From contig JABFQW010000020.1 in assembly GCA_013141455.1 (NCBI GenBank), positions 1 through 43,635 of the forward strand: a stretch of DNA of 43,635 nucleotides. The letters run 5' to 3'. The position numbers and the translations under genes are program-made. The notes beneath the pieces are model-generated. The model searched no databases. It had not been told where the DNA came from and saw only the letters and a list, made by a program, of their open reading frames with translations. Positions 9,306 through 18,119 of this stretch are shown one piece after another. Every line of letters starts with the position of its first letter. Within the stretch, counting starts at the first letter, position 1. The stretch is from Bacteroidales bacterium (GTDB lineage Bacteria > Bacteroidota > Bacteroidia > Bacteroidales > F082).

Positions 9306-10067
9306 TCATTTCTTTCTGCCTATTGCCATGATTGAATTGCCACTGATCACTTTATCAAAGAAAAATAATTCAAATTTCATAATCTGGCACATGAACCAAT
9401 TAAACAACCGATGAGGTGATTTAAACCCTAGAGATACAGTCTTTTTTTTACTTATAATACTCAGCAACAGCTTTCTCGAAAGTGTAAGCGGCAGTAACGA
9501 TAAACCCCAGAAATTAATGTCTGTTAGTTTCAAACCGGCTTCAATAAAAAGTTTCTGAACCTGCTTAATTGAATATCTCCGTTTATGACCGATTTGTTTG
9601 TCGTATATTGAATAAAGACTCTGAAGTGCAGGCACACCTATTATTATCAAACCATTATCTTTCAGATATTTAAGTGCTGTTTTCAAAAAATCCAGGTCGT
9701 CATCAATATGTTCAATAACATCAAGCATGACAACAATATCATATTGACCTATTAATTCAGGGTTTAAATCATAAATATCGTATAAATAAACATTACCCGG
9801 AACATCATACAAATCCTGAAAAGCGGCTTTGTTTAAATCGCAGCCGTCAATGGTAATACACATCACCGTATCAAATTGTTTCATCACCAGTCCGTTTCCG
9901 CAACCTATTTCGAGTATTCTGGTTTCTGGTTTTATGAATTGCGAACACATTTTTTTCAGAACCTTGAATCGCCATTGTATCCAAAAGTGATCCAAATTGG
10001 TAAGTTCGTACCACGAATCCGACATTGAAACCGTCTGATCTCCTGAAAGTTCAATATATTTTTTCAT
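9306..10067 (-). CDS. Class I SAM-dependent methyltransferase
   Basis: A 253-residue protein with a Rossmann-type methyltransferase domain. Motif I ILEIGCGNG is at 51-59, DGCDLN follows as the acidic end of the second strand, and VVMLDVIEHIDDD carries the post-II region. This is the methyltransferase type 11/12/23 pattern common in polysaccharide clusters. The C-terminal 70 residues are hydrophobic and basic and may sit against the membrane. It is the only minus-strand gene between the glycosyltransferases and the exporter, and it is divergent from the ABC ATPase gene (102-base gap). It may methylate a sugar or cap the chain end; in Wzt systems, terminal methylation can serve as the export signal (inference). 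Confidence 0.85.
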   Translation of the reverse strand: MKKYIELSGDQTVSMSDSWYELTNLDHFWIQWRFKVLKKMCSQFIKPETRILEIGCGNGLVMKQFDTVMCITIDGCDLNKAAFQDLYDVPGNVYLYDIYDLNPELIGQYDIVVMLDVIEHIDDDLDFLKTALKYLKDNGLIIIGVPALQSLYSIYDKQIGHKRRYSIKQVQKLFIEAGLKLTDINFWGLSLLPLTLSRKLLLSIISKKKTVSLGFKSPHRLFNWFMCQIMKFELFFFDKVISGNSIMAIGRKK

Positions 10068-10169
10068 ATTTTTTCTATTAAATAATCATTCCGATTCAAA
10101 TAAAAATAGTCCTCATCAGATAATTAATATCGGAAATCGCTACAAACCAAATTAAGTAAACATTTACAA

Positions 10170-11486
10170 ATGTCAACAAAATTTGCCATCAACATCCAAT
10201 CAATATCGAAGTCATACAAACTTTACAAGTCGAGGTATGATCGGGTAAAGGAGTTTTTCCATCCTTTGCGTAAACAGTATCATCATAAATTCAATGCGTT
10301 GAAAAACATCACTTTTACTATTGAAAAAGGTGAGGTTATCGGCATAATCGGACAAAACGGTAGCGGGAAATCAACCTTATTAAAAATACTTACTTCAGTT
10401 GTTAACCCAACCCTTGGTAGTTATCAGTGTAATGGAAGGGTTTCCGCACTGCTCGAACTAAGTGCTGGTTTCAATATCGAATTAACAGGTATCGAGAACA
10501 TCTATTTTTTAGGCGCTATTCAAGGGATTCCAAAAAACGAAATGGCATCCAGGATTGAAATGATTCTTGATTTTGCCGATATTGGCGAATATGCCTACCA
10601 GGCCGTAAGTACTTATTCAAGCGGGATGTATGTTCGCCTTGCTTTTTCGATGGCCATAAATATCGACCCGGATATTTTAATAATAGATGAAGCCCTTTCG
10701 GTGGGTGATATACGGTTTCAACAAAAATGCTTTAGAAAAATTCGCGAATTTAAAGATCAGGGTAAAACGATCATGATATGCACGCATAACCTTGGCGCTG
10801 TAAGAGACTTTTGCACAAAAGCGATTTGGATACATGAAGGGGAAATAGTGGAACAGGGTGATCCGATCATTATTACAGAAAATTTTAATGCTTTTATGAT
10901 TTCCCGACAGGGACATTCACTTAAAAACGAATTGAAATTAAATCATCCTGAAACCATACCTAACAAGCATAATGTGATTAATTTACCAGAATTAGAATCC
11001 GTCACATGGATTGACCTGAGTAACTATGATTCGTATGGTACCGGTGATGTTCAATTAAACTTTGTCTGCCTGATCGATACTGTTTCGAAAAGAAATATTT
11101 CACAACTAACAGGCGGTGAAAAGTTACGTGTGATCGTTCAACTTACTTCATTCGCAAAAGTCGTGAATCCGGGAATTCTATTAATGCTTAATGGACAATT
11201 CGGAAATTCGGTATTCAAAATAAGCAATATTTCGTATCATCAACCCATTTCATTTGAGCCGGACAAGCCAAATATAATTGCCATCGATTTCATTTTTCCA
11301 CAAATTGGTAACGGCCGATATACAATCTCACTTGCGGCAATATCTAATACCAATAATACCGAGCGACATTTGCACTGGGTACATGATGCCCTAATTGTTG
11401 AGGTTGCAAACCCTGATCTTAAATATAAAATGGGTACACAATTAGTTATTGACCATGCCCTGATACGAAATATATTACCCGGGTAA
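10170..11486 (+). CDS. Polysaccharide ABC exporter ATPase with C-terminal domain (Wzt-like)
   Basis: A 438-residue ATPase of the O-antigen/teichoic acid exporter family. Walker A is GQNGSGKST (61-69), the signature is YSSGMYVRLAFSM (149-161), Walker B is ILIIDE (169-174) with the family-typical ALSVGD after it, and the switch His is in ICTHN. Residues from about 265 to the end form an extra beta-rich domain. In Wzt-type ATPases such a tail binds the modified non-reducing end of the O-antigen and couples chain completion to export. Its partner permease starts 63 bases downstream. A methyltransferase gene lies just upstream in the opposite direction, which fits the capping model, but the ligand is not known. 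Confidence 0.9.
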   Translation: MSTKFAINIQSISKSYKLYKSRYDRVKEFFHPLRKQYHHKFNALKNITFTIEKGEVIGIIGQNGSGKSTLLKILTSVVNPTLGSYQCNGRVSALLELSAGFNIELTGIENIYFLGAIQGIPKNEMASRIEMILDFADIGEYAYQAVSTYSSGMYVRLAFSMAINIDPDILIIDEALSVGDIRFQQKCFRKIREFKDQGKTIMICTHNLGAVRDFCTKAIWIHEGEIVEQGDPIIITENFNAFMISRQGHSLKNELKLNHPETIPNKHNVINLPELESVTWIDLSNYDSYGTGDVQLNFVCLIDTVSKRNISQLTGGEKLRVIVQLTSFAKVVNPGILLMLNGQFGNSVFKISNISYHQPISFEPDKPNIIAIDFIFPQIGNGRYTISLAAISNTNNTERHLHWVHDALIVEVANPDLKYKMGTQLVIDHALIRNILPG

Positions 11487-11549
11487 AAATATTCTCACTT
11501 CCTTGTTATTGCCCAAATTATACCTTTCAAAAAAAAGACAGAAATTACT

Positions 11550-12365
11550 ATGAAACTTTTTAAAAGCTTTTTGAACTTCATTATTTCGTTATATAAGCAA
11601 CGAAACATCATGTACACCCTGGTAGTGAGAGATTTTAAAAGCAGGTACCTGACATCATTTATCGGACTCCCCTGGGCATTTATACAACCTGCGGTGTATA
11701 TTTTTGTTATCTGGTTTGCATTTACATTTGGCTTACGGGGTGGAAATGCAGCTTCCGGAGCCCCTTATGCTCCCTGGCTGATTGTAGCCATGATACCCTG
11801 GTTATTTATAAGTCAAACAATGATAGTGAGTTGCGCTGCCATTCACGAATATGCTTTCTTAATAAAGAAAACCAAATTCAATGTTAGCTTCATTCCTTTG
11901 ATAAAAATATTATCCGGAATGATAGTCCACTTCATCTTAGTCTTTTGTGTTATCATTTTACTCGTATTTTTTTATGGCTTTAAACCCACAATATATTGGT
12001 TTCAAATCATTTACTATTTGTTTGCAACCTTGATTTTGCTGCTGGGTATAGCCTGGTTTGTTGCCTCGGTAAACGTATTTATTAAAGACATGGCGCATAT
12101 CGTTAATATTATTGTTACAATGCTTTTTTGGGCAACTCCAATTATTTGGCCATTCACAAAACTTCATGGTAATTACCGGTATATTGCCCTGCTCAATCCG
12201 TTTTTTTACATCACCGAAGGCTATCGATATACATTTATTGAAAAAGTTTGGTTTTTCGAGTTTGCCGAGATGAACCTTTACTTCTGGGTAATTACAATAA
12301 GTATTTTCATTACAGGTGCTTTTACATTCAAAAAGTTAAAACCTGATTTCGGGGATGTTTTATAA
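11550..12365 (+). CDS. Polysaccharide ABC exporter permease (Wzm-like, ABC-2 type)
   Basis: A 271-residue integral membrane protein with about six hydrophobic segments, the right length for the ABC-2 polysaccharide exporter permease family. The N-terminus has the cytoplasmic amphipathic stretch QRNIMYTLVVRDFKSRY followed by GLPWAFIQPA, which is characteristic of Wzm/TagG proteins. SVNVFIKDMAHIV and ATPIIWP in the last third are also typical. It should form the membrane channel with the Wzt-like ATPase encoded immediately upstream and move an undecaprenyl-linked glycan to the periplasm. The RgpF-like gene begins five bases after its stop, so the three genes are probably co-transcribed. Confidence 0.92.
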   Translation: MKLFKSFLNFIISLYKQRNIMYTLVVRDFKSRYLTSFIGLPWAFIQPAVYIFVIWFAFTFGLRGGNAASGAPYAPWLIVAMIPWLFISQTMIVSCAAIHEYAFLIKKTKFNVSFIPLIKILSGMIVHFILVFCVIILLVFFYGFKPTIYWFQIIYYLFATLILLLGIAWFVASVNVFIKDMAHIVNIIVTMLFWATPIIWPFTKLHGNYRYIALLNPFFYITEGYRYTFIEKVWFFEFAEMNLYFWVITISIFITGAFTFKKLKPDFGDVL

Positions 12366-12370
12366 ATGTC

Positions 12371-13438
12371 ATGATCGCAAGGACAAAAAATTTAATGAAA
12401 GAAAAGAAGACTGAAAATACTGAATTCATCAACATTGATTTCGATAAAGTGTGGAAATATGTCCATATAACCCGTCCCGGAAAGGAAAGGATAAAGTGGC
12501 TGTTGTTTACACTCACACCAAATCCATTCACGAGATTTGCGGTTTACCACAACTGGAAAACAGCCCAATTATTTGCGAATAGACATTCCAATACATGGTC
12601 AATTGATTACTGGAAACGACAATTTTTTCATCACTATTATATTGATACCAGGGGCACCAATAGTCCTCCTAAGTCAACAAACGAAATCCTGAAAATTGCA
12701 ATTGTCGTGCATGTTTTCTATTTAGATGTATTCGAAGAAATAATATCATTATTAAAAGAATCTGATTTTCAAAATTTTAAACTATTTATAACCTGCCCAA
12801 ATTACCTTTCATCTTCAATAATGACGATCATCAGCCATGCTAATTTCGAATTCCAAATTACTGAAGTCGAAAACCGGGGAAGGGATGTTTTACCATTTTT
12901 AAAGATTCTGCCCGGCGTATTCAACGATGGTTTTGGGTTAATTGTGAAAATTCACACCAAACGATCTAATCATCTGAAAAAGAATGAGCAATGGCGTGAT
13001 GACCTTTTTTTGAAATTATTAAGTAATGGCAATCTGTCCAATATCATTCTCACTTTTCAGCAGAATGAGCAAATCGGTATGATCGGACCCGCCAACCATA
13101 TTCTGCCAATGTCGATGTATTACGGGGGAAATTCGCAACGTGTGCTTGACCTATCCATGAGAATGGGTCTGAAAAGGGAAAAACTACAAGACCTTCACTT
13201 TGTGGCAGGGACAATGTTTGCAGCACGAAAAGAAGCAATATTACCCGTGTTGGATTTAGGATTGACGGAACTCGATTTTGAACCAGAGGGCCAACAATTA
13301 GATGGTACAATGGCTCATTCCGTTGAAAGAATATTTGCAGCCGGATTATTGAAATCGGGCTTAAAACTGGCCGACACATCAAGTAAACCCGATAGAACCC
13401 AATGCCGGATCAATTTAAACCACAAATTCACGATCTGA
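12371..13438 (+). CDS. RgpF-like rhamnan synthesis protein
   Basis: A 355-residue protein with the pattern of the rhamnan synthesis protein F family (PF05045). The landmarks are AIVVHVFYLDVFEEI, ENRGRDVLPFLKIL, VKIHTKRS and FVAGTMFAARKEAI, then EPEGQQLDGTMAHSVERIF near the end. Members often occur in rhamnose-rich polysaccharide clusters beside Wzm/Wzt-type exporters, exactly as here. They are usually described as glycosyltransferase-like. The first 90 residues are a less typical extension. An alternative start at the ATG at 12404 would remove eleven residues of the N-terminus. The gene ends five bases before the convergent ligase gene, with no visible terminator hairpin between them. Confidence 0.85.
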   Translation: MIARTKNLMKEKKTENTEFINIDFDKVWKYVHITRPGKERIKWLLFTLTPNPFTRFAVYHNWKTAQLFANRHSNTWSIDYWKRQFFHHYYIDTRGTNSPPKSTNEILKIAIVVHVFYLDVFEEIISLLKESDFQNFKLFITCPNYLSSSIMTIISHANFEFQITEVENRGRDVLPFLKILPGVFNDGFGLIVKIHTKRSNHLKKNEQWRDDLFLKLLSNGNLSNIILTFQQNEQIGMIGPANHILPMSMYYGGNSQRVLDLSMRMGLKREKLQDLHFVAGTMFAARKEAILPVLDLGLTELDFEPEGQQLDGTMAHSVERIFAAGLLKSGLKLADTSSKPDRTQCRINLNHKFTI

Positions 13439-13443
13439 TCAAA

Positions 13444-15369
13444 CTACTTTTTTGATTTGAGGTTGATCTGTTGGTTAAGGTATTCAGACCGTTGATAAAA
13501 ACGCTCATCCCATTGGTTTTTTGGAATTCTGTTCAGATACTCCAGGCTCTTTTCATAATCCTCTAAGATGAGGCAGGTAGAAGAAATATTGACCAACGAC
13601 TCTAAAAAATCGGGAAGTATCGCAACTGCCCTTTCGAAATATTGTTTTGCTTCTTCATATTGTTTCAGGTTAAAACACATTAATCCCAGATTATTCAAAA
13701 CCTCAACCTTAGTGGGATGATCGTGATTGGCTTTTTGGTAATAGGTTTTTGCCAATTCAAATTTTCCGGTTCTCTCGTACGCCATTCCCTGATAATAATA
13801 TACCGGCATCGCTTCAGCATCCAGATTTCGAAACTGAGTCGGAATTTTGTTCGCCATTTCCAACATTTCGTTCCAGTTATTTCTGAACTGAGCTTTTCGT
13901 GCCTTAACAACATAAACCTCCAATTTTGATGCTGAATAAGCATAAATAACCGGAAATATTAAAATGACTGCAACAATAACAGCCAAAACTGAACTGCTTC
14001 TTTTAACAGGTGGATTCTCTATGTTAAGTTGCATATACAAATAAGTCGATAGGGCAATCCACAATCCGAGCCATACCTGATGTACGATTCGCTCTAACGG
14101 AAAATCGAAAAATGAAATGACCAGATAGCCCGAAAAACCTCCAATTAATAACAAAGCCATATTTCTATGAGCGGAATTCGTTGTTCGCCGGATTACCGAA
14201 AACAAATAAAAAAATGACATGATAAACAAGCCGATGTAAGAAACAAACCCAAAGATTCCTTTTTCAGCAAATACCCATAAAAAATCATTGTGCGGGCTAA
14301 TCCAATTGAGTTGGTTGACCTTAAAATTAAAAAGATGATATGAATATGGAGCCACAAGTTTCCAATTACCCGAGCCAAGCCCGGTAATTGGATTTTTTTT
14401 GATCATATCCAGTGTAATGTCCCATACCTGAAGCCGGTAGATATTGTTGGCATCTTTTGAACTTACCATGCTTTTTATCCGTTCAACGGGCGAAAACGTA
14501 TCGCCTGAATTAATGATTGTGATGATAAATAATCCGGAAACAACAGTTGAAACCATCGCGATGAGAATCCATTTCCGGACTTTGGCAGATATACCGTATT
14601 GATTGGAAAAAATTATTAATACAAGACTTGTAATTCCTATTGCTACCATAAGGCCAAGCCAGACGGCGCGTGTACTCAACAGAAAGACCATCAAAAAGAC
14701 AAGAACGATAACTATTCCAAATAAAAGCCTCATTACTTTCCTTGTCTGAAAAAGTCCGAATAACAGCAATGGCAGGCTCATAAATAGGGAAGACGCATAA
14801 AGGTTTTTATGGGCCATTAATCCATCAACAAGATACACTACGGGACGACCGTCAGCAAGTAAACGATCGGGTGTTGGCATCACTTCCAGAAAATACTGCC
14901 GAAATCCTACAACCAAGGCTATTGAAGTGGAAACCAAAAAAAACACAGGTATAAACCTCTGCCATGAATTATTTCCCGAAAGTAAATGGAGCGCCAATAT
15001 GATAACAACTGCAAATACAATCGTTTTCGATATATCGAAAAAACTCTCTTTCAGGTTAATGGTAAAAAGTGATGAAAACAAAGTAGCTGCCATAAAGACC
15101 AATAATACCCAACTAATTATTGGTGTGGAACGAAAAACACCAAATACGTGTCGTTTCAAAAACAACGTATAAACGATCCAGAATATCGCGGTAAATATAC
15201 TGGCAGCAAAGAGTTGGGGCATTAAAACATGATCTAACGTTTGTTTCGAATAAATTAATGGGAGTATCACTATCAGGTACCCAAAAAAAAGAACTGTCGA
15301 AAATGGAAATCTTTCGGGTTTTAATTTTCCTGAGTTCTTTGAACTTCCTTTAATTTGCTTTTTTGTCAT
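13444..15369 (-). CDS. O-antigen ligase-like membrane protein with C-terminal TPRs
   Basis: A 641-residue protein. About twelve hydrophobic segments cover residues 22-480 and a tetratricopeptide region covers about 525-641. The large periplasmic loop carries the Wzy/WaaL landmarks: GLGSGNWKLVAPY, then WISPHNDFLWVFAEKGIFG, where the H-N-D is typical of O-antigen ligase family proteins (PF04932). The TPR tail reads as A-x-Y-x-x-G-x-A-x-E repeats such as VLNNLGLMCFNLKQYEEA. It could ligate the exported glycan to a lipid A core or a protein, or polymerise repeat units; sequence does not separate these. It is transcribed away from the divergent GT4 gene, from a shared 189-base intergenic region. 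Confidence 0.85.
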   Translation of the reverse strand: MTKKQIKGSSKNSGKLKPERFPFSTVLFFGYLIVILPLIYSKQTLDHVLMPQLFAASIFTAIFWIVYTLFLKRHVFGVFRSTPIISWVLLVFMAATLFSSLFTINLKESFFDISKTIVFAVVIILALHLLSGNNSWQRFIPVFFLVSTSIALVVGFRQYFLEVMPTPDRLLADGRPVVYLVDGLMAHKNLYASSLFMSLPLLLFGLFQTRKVMRLLFGIVIVLVFLMVFLLSTRAVWLGLMVAIGITSLVLIIFSNQYGISAKVRKWILIAMVSTVVSGLFIITIINSGDTFSPVERIKSMVSSKDANNIYRLQVWDITLDMIKKNPITGLGSGNWKLVAPYSYHLFNFKVNQLNWISPHNDFLWVFAEKGIFGFVSYIGLFIMSFFYLFSVIRRTTNSAHRNMALLLIGGFSGYLVISFFDFPLERIVHQVWLGLWIALSTYLYMQLNIENPPVKRSSSVLAVIVAVILIFPVIYAYSASKLEVYVVKARKAQFRNNWNEMLEMANKIPTQFRNLDAEAMPVYYYQGMAYERTGKFELAKTYYQKANHDHPTKVEVLNNLGLMCFNLKQYEEAKQYFERAVAILPDFLESLVNISSTCLILEDYEKSLEYLNRIPKNQWDERFYQRSEYLNQQINLKSKK

Positions 15370-15516
15370 TTTGAAGGTCTGTTTCTCTATATGTTATAAT
15401 ATCACCCGGTAAGCATAAAAAGTCACTATTGATAAAAACAATTTCTTACTTTTATTCGCAGTAAATGCTTGCTTTCAGAACATGAAGAATTCATTTTCAA
15501 AATTAATCGTTTTTGT

Positions 15517-15524
15517 TAAATTTG
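15517..15524 (+). promoter_or_regulatory. Candidate Bacteroidota -7 promoter box (TAAATTTG)
   Basis: TAAATTTG matches the TAnnTTTG -7 consensus of the Bacteroidota primary sigma factor. It lies 34 bases before the GT4 start in a divergent intergenic region. I see no strong -33 TTTG at ideal spacing, so this is only a candidate. Confidence 0.35.
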
Positions 15525-15558
15525 TAAGATAAATTCAGTCTTCATTTAAATACAGCCC

Positions 15559-16668
15559 ATGCGCATTGGTATTATTGGCTCACGTGGTATCCCAAACAAA
15601 TATGGAGGATTCGAACAGTTTGCCGAATACCTGTCTGTCGGGCTTGTTGGTTATGGGTGTGAAATATGGGTTTATTGCCAACATAACCATCCGTATCAGG
15701 AATCGACATACAAAGGGGTTCATTTGATTCATTGCTTCGATCCGGAAAATATTTTGGGCACTTTCGGACAATTTATTTATGATTTCAACTGCATACTTGA
15801 TAGCCGGAAGCGTTCATTCGACCTTATTTATCAATTGGGTTATACAAGTAGCGCCATCTGGCAAGGGCTCCTACCAAAAAATGTCGTTATTGTAACAAAT
15901 ATGGACGGACTGGAATGGCAGAGAAATAAATACAGTCGGTTAGTTCAAAAATTTTTATTATATTCTGAAAAACGAATCATAAAATCAAGCCATTTTTTGA
16001 TCGCTGACTCAAAAGTTATCCAGGATTACCTTTTAAAAACCTATCAGGTAAAAGCCGGATACATTGCTTACGGTGCTGAAAAATGTTGTTTGACAGACAA
16101 AGTACATTTAGAAAAATTCAATTGCCACCCTCATTCCTATTATCTTGTTATTGCCCGCATGCAAGCCGATAACAATATAGAAGTAATCATTCAGGCGGTA
16201 TTAAAATCGGAAACGGAACATCCACTGTTGATCATCGGTAGTACAAATAACAGATTCGGAAGATATTTAGTTAAAAAATACGCTTCCGAGAAGATTCGTT
16301 TCGCAGGTGCAGTTTTTGATAGAAGCATACTGAATCAACTTAGACGCCATGCCTTAATATATTTTCATGGTCATTCGGGTGGAGGGACAAATCCATCTTT
16401 ACTCGAAGCAATGGCATCATCGGCTTATATTTGCGCACATAAAAATCCGTTTAACGAAACAATTCTCGGTGATGATGCCCTCTATTTCGTAGATAGTGAA
16501 TCGTTGACCAAGGTGTTGAATTCCCCAATAAAAACTTTGGATCGGGAAACCAAAACAAATAGAAATTTAACCAAAACAAGACTTTATTACAATTGGGAAC
16601 TGATTGTTAGTCAGTATTTTCAAACATTTAGTGAATACCTTAAATCAGATTTAAAATCTGAACGATAG
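15559..16668 (+). CDS. GT4 glycosyltransferase with DUF1972 N-terminal domain
   Basis: A 369-residue glycosyltransferase. The N-terminal half is the DUF1972 type (PF09314), with RIGIIGSRGIPNKYGGFEQF at 2-21, then ESTYKGVHLIHC and FDLIYQLGYTSSAIW. The C-terminal half is a GT4 Rossmann domain with YLVIARMQADNNIEVIIQA and the donor-site segment GGGTNPSLLEAMA near 273-285. Such enzymes often add rhamnose or a related sugar as an early step of polysaccharide assembly, but the donor here is unknown. It is followed after 33 bases by the sugar-phosphate transferase gene, so the two probably make the first two additions to the lipid carrier. Confidence 0.92.
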   Translation: MRIGIIGSRGIPNKYGGFEQFAEYLSVGLVGYGCEIWVYCQHNHPYQESTYKGVHLIHCFDPENILGTFGQFIYDFNCILDSRKRSFDLIYQLGYTSSAIWQGLLPKNVVIVTNMDGLEWQRNKYSRLVQKFLLYSEKRIIKSSHFLIADSKVIQDYLLKTYQVKAGYIAYGAEKCCLTDKVHLEKFNCHPHSYYLVIARMQADNNIEVIIQAVLKSETEHPLLIIGSTNNRFGRYLVKKYASEKIRFAGAVFDRSILNQLRRHALIYFHGHSGGGTNPSLLEAMASSAYICAHKNPFNETILGDDALYFVDSESLTKVLNSPIKTLDRETKTNRNLTKTRLYYNWELIVSQYFQTFSEYLKSDLKSER

Positions 16669-16701
16669 TTTTGATAAATTTACATGATAAACAATAAATA
16701 A

Positions 16702-18078
16702 TTGGCACACCGATATTCAAGATATATCACGATCATTTCGCTTACAGGCGATTATCTGCTGCTCAACCTGCTGTTTGTTGTTGCATTTTGGCTTGAATCT
16801 GATTTTAGGGTATTCGGAGCAAAATACATTTTATTTTATCTTTATCTGAACATCAGCTGGCTCTCGCTTATCATTATATTCGGAGCATACCGGATGAGCA
16901 GGAATACGCAAAAAAAAGCCATATTGTTTACCTATCTGAAAATCATCATTTTCTTCTTTTTTCTATTTCTCATGTTTTTCCAGATCGTCTCGTTGGCCTA
17001 CTATCCCCGCACTTTTATAAAATATCTATTCCCGGCGTTTTTCGCTTTACTGATAATCTGGAAATATACATTGTATTATTCTTTTCTGCTTTACCGGAAA
17101 AGAGGTTTTAATTACCGCAATGTACTCATCATTGGTTATAGCGTTAAATCGGACGAATTATACCAATATTTCAGTAACAATATCTGGCATGGTTACAGGT
17201 GTTTGGGGTTTATTGATGAAAAATCAGATGATTCAGGTCAGATACTTGGCAATTGGAATGATCTGAATAAGATAATCAGAAATCTTGAGATTGACGAAGT
17301 TTACTTAGCGCTGGAAGCCATCCCGAAAGAAAAATTATCAGCGATTACTGAGGTTCTTTCGAACTTTCCACTTAAAATCAGAATCGTTACTGACCTTGGA
17401 AATTTTTCAAACAAAAATATCGAATTGGCCATTTACGGTAATATTCCGGTTATCGAAATCCATCCCGGTCCATTAAGTTTCTGGTACAACAAATTACTGA
17501 AGCGTGCATTCGATCTATTCGTTTCAACATTTGTTATTGTAATTATATTAAGTTGGTTAACTCCGTTGTTAATTTTCATTTCGTTTTTGACTGATCGAAA
17601 AGGCGTTTTTTTTCGTCAAAGCAGGACTTCAATCGAAGGTAAAGAATTTACAATACTAAAATACAGATCGATGACTATCAACGCCGATGCTGATATAAAA
17701 GAAGCGAAACATAATGATGAAAGGATTACTTCGCTCGGTCGTTTGTTACGGAAAACAAGCCTTGATGAATTACCACAGTTTTATAATGTTTTCGTTGGAA
17801 CGATGTCGGTTGTTGGTCCACGGCCGCATATGTTGGCTCATACAGAGCAATATCGTAAAATCGTAAAACATTTTATGCTTAGGCACGCCGTTAAACCCGG
17901 CATCACGGGTCTGGCACAGATAAACGGTTACAGGGGTGAAATAAGAAAACTTTCAGATATTAAAAATCGTGTTGAACTGGATGTTCAGTACATCAAAAAC
18001 TGGTCATTTACTTTCGATATGAAGATTATTGCTTTAACTTTTTGGGTTCTGATCAGAGGGCAAAAAGAAGCATACTAA
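16702..18078 (+). CDS. Polyprenyl-phosphate sugar-phosphate transferase (WbaP/WcaJ family)
   Basis: A 458-residue initiating transferase. Residues 10-115 hold four membrane segments, 135-255 a Rossmann-like regulatory domain, about 265-290 a membrane hairpin, and the catalytic bacterial sugar transferase domain runs to the end. Catalytic-domain landmarks are FFRQSRTSIEGKEFTILKYR, SLDELPQFYNV, MSVVGPRPHM and KPGITGLAQINGYRG. It moves a hexose-1-phosphate onto undecaprenyl phosphate to start the glycan. The start is forced to the TTG at 16702: a TAA stop directly precedes it in frame and no early in-frame ATG follows. A five-codon ORF (ATG at 16684) ends on that stop and may couple translation. 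It converges on the AlgX-like gene. Confidence 0.92.
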   Translation: MAHRYSRYITIISLTGDYLLLNLLFVVAFWLESDFRVFGAKYILFYLYLNISWLSLIIIFGAYRMSRNTQKKAILFTYLKIIIFFFFLFLMFFQIVSLAYYPRTFIKYLFPAFFALLIIWKYTLYYSFLLYRKRGFNYRNVLIIGYSVKSDELYQYFSNNIWHGYRCLGFIDEKSDDSGQILGNWNDLNKIIRNLEIDEVYLALEAIPKEKLSAITEVLSNFPLKIRIVTDLGNFSNKNIELAIYGNIPVIEIHPGPLSFWYNKLLKRAFDLFVSTFVIVIILSWLTPLLIFISFLTDRKGVFFRQSRTSIEGKEFTILKYRSMTINADADIKEAKHNDERITSLGRLLRKTSLDELPQFYNVFVGTMSVVGPRPHMLAHTEQYRKIVKHFMLRHAVKPGITGLAQINGYRGEIRKLSDIKNRVELDVQYIKNWSFTFDMKIIALTFWVLIRGQKEAY

Positions 18079-18119
18079 CCTGATTACCCATTATTTATAA
18101 TCGAAGTGAAACTGTTCCA

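Noticed and set aside
18079-18119. Possible shared terminator between the convergent sugar-phosphate transferase and AlgX-like genes
   Set aside because: Only a weak, interrupted stem is visible, overlapping the AlgX-like stop, without a T run.
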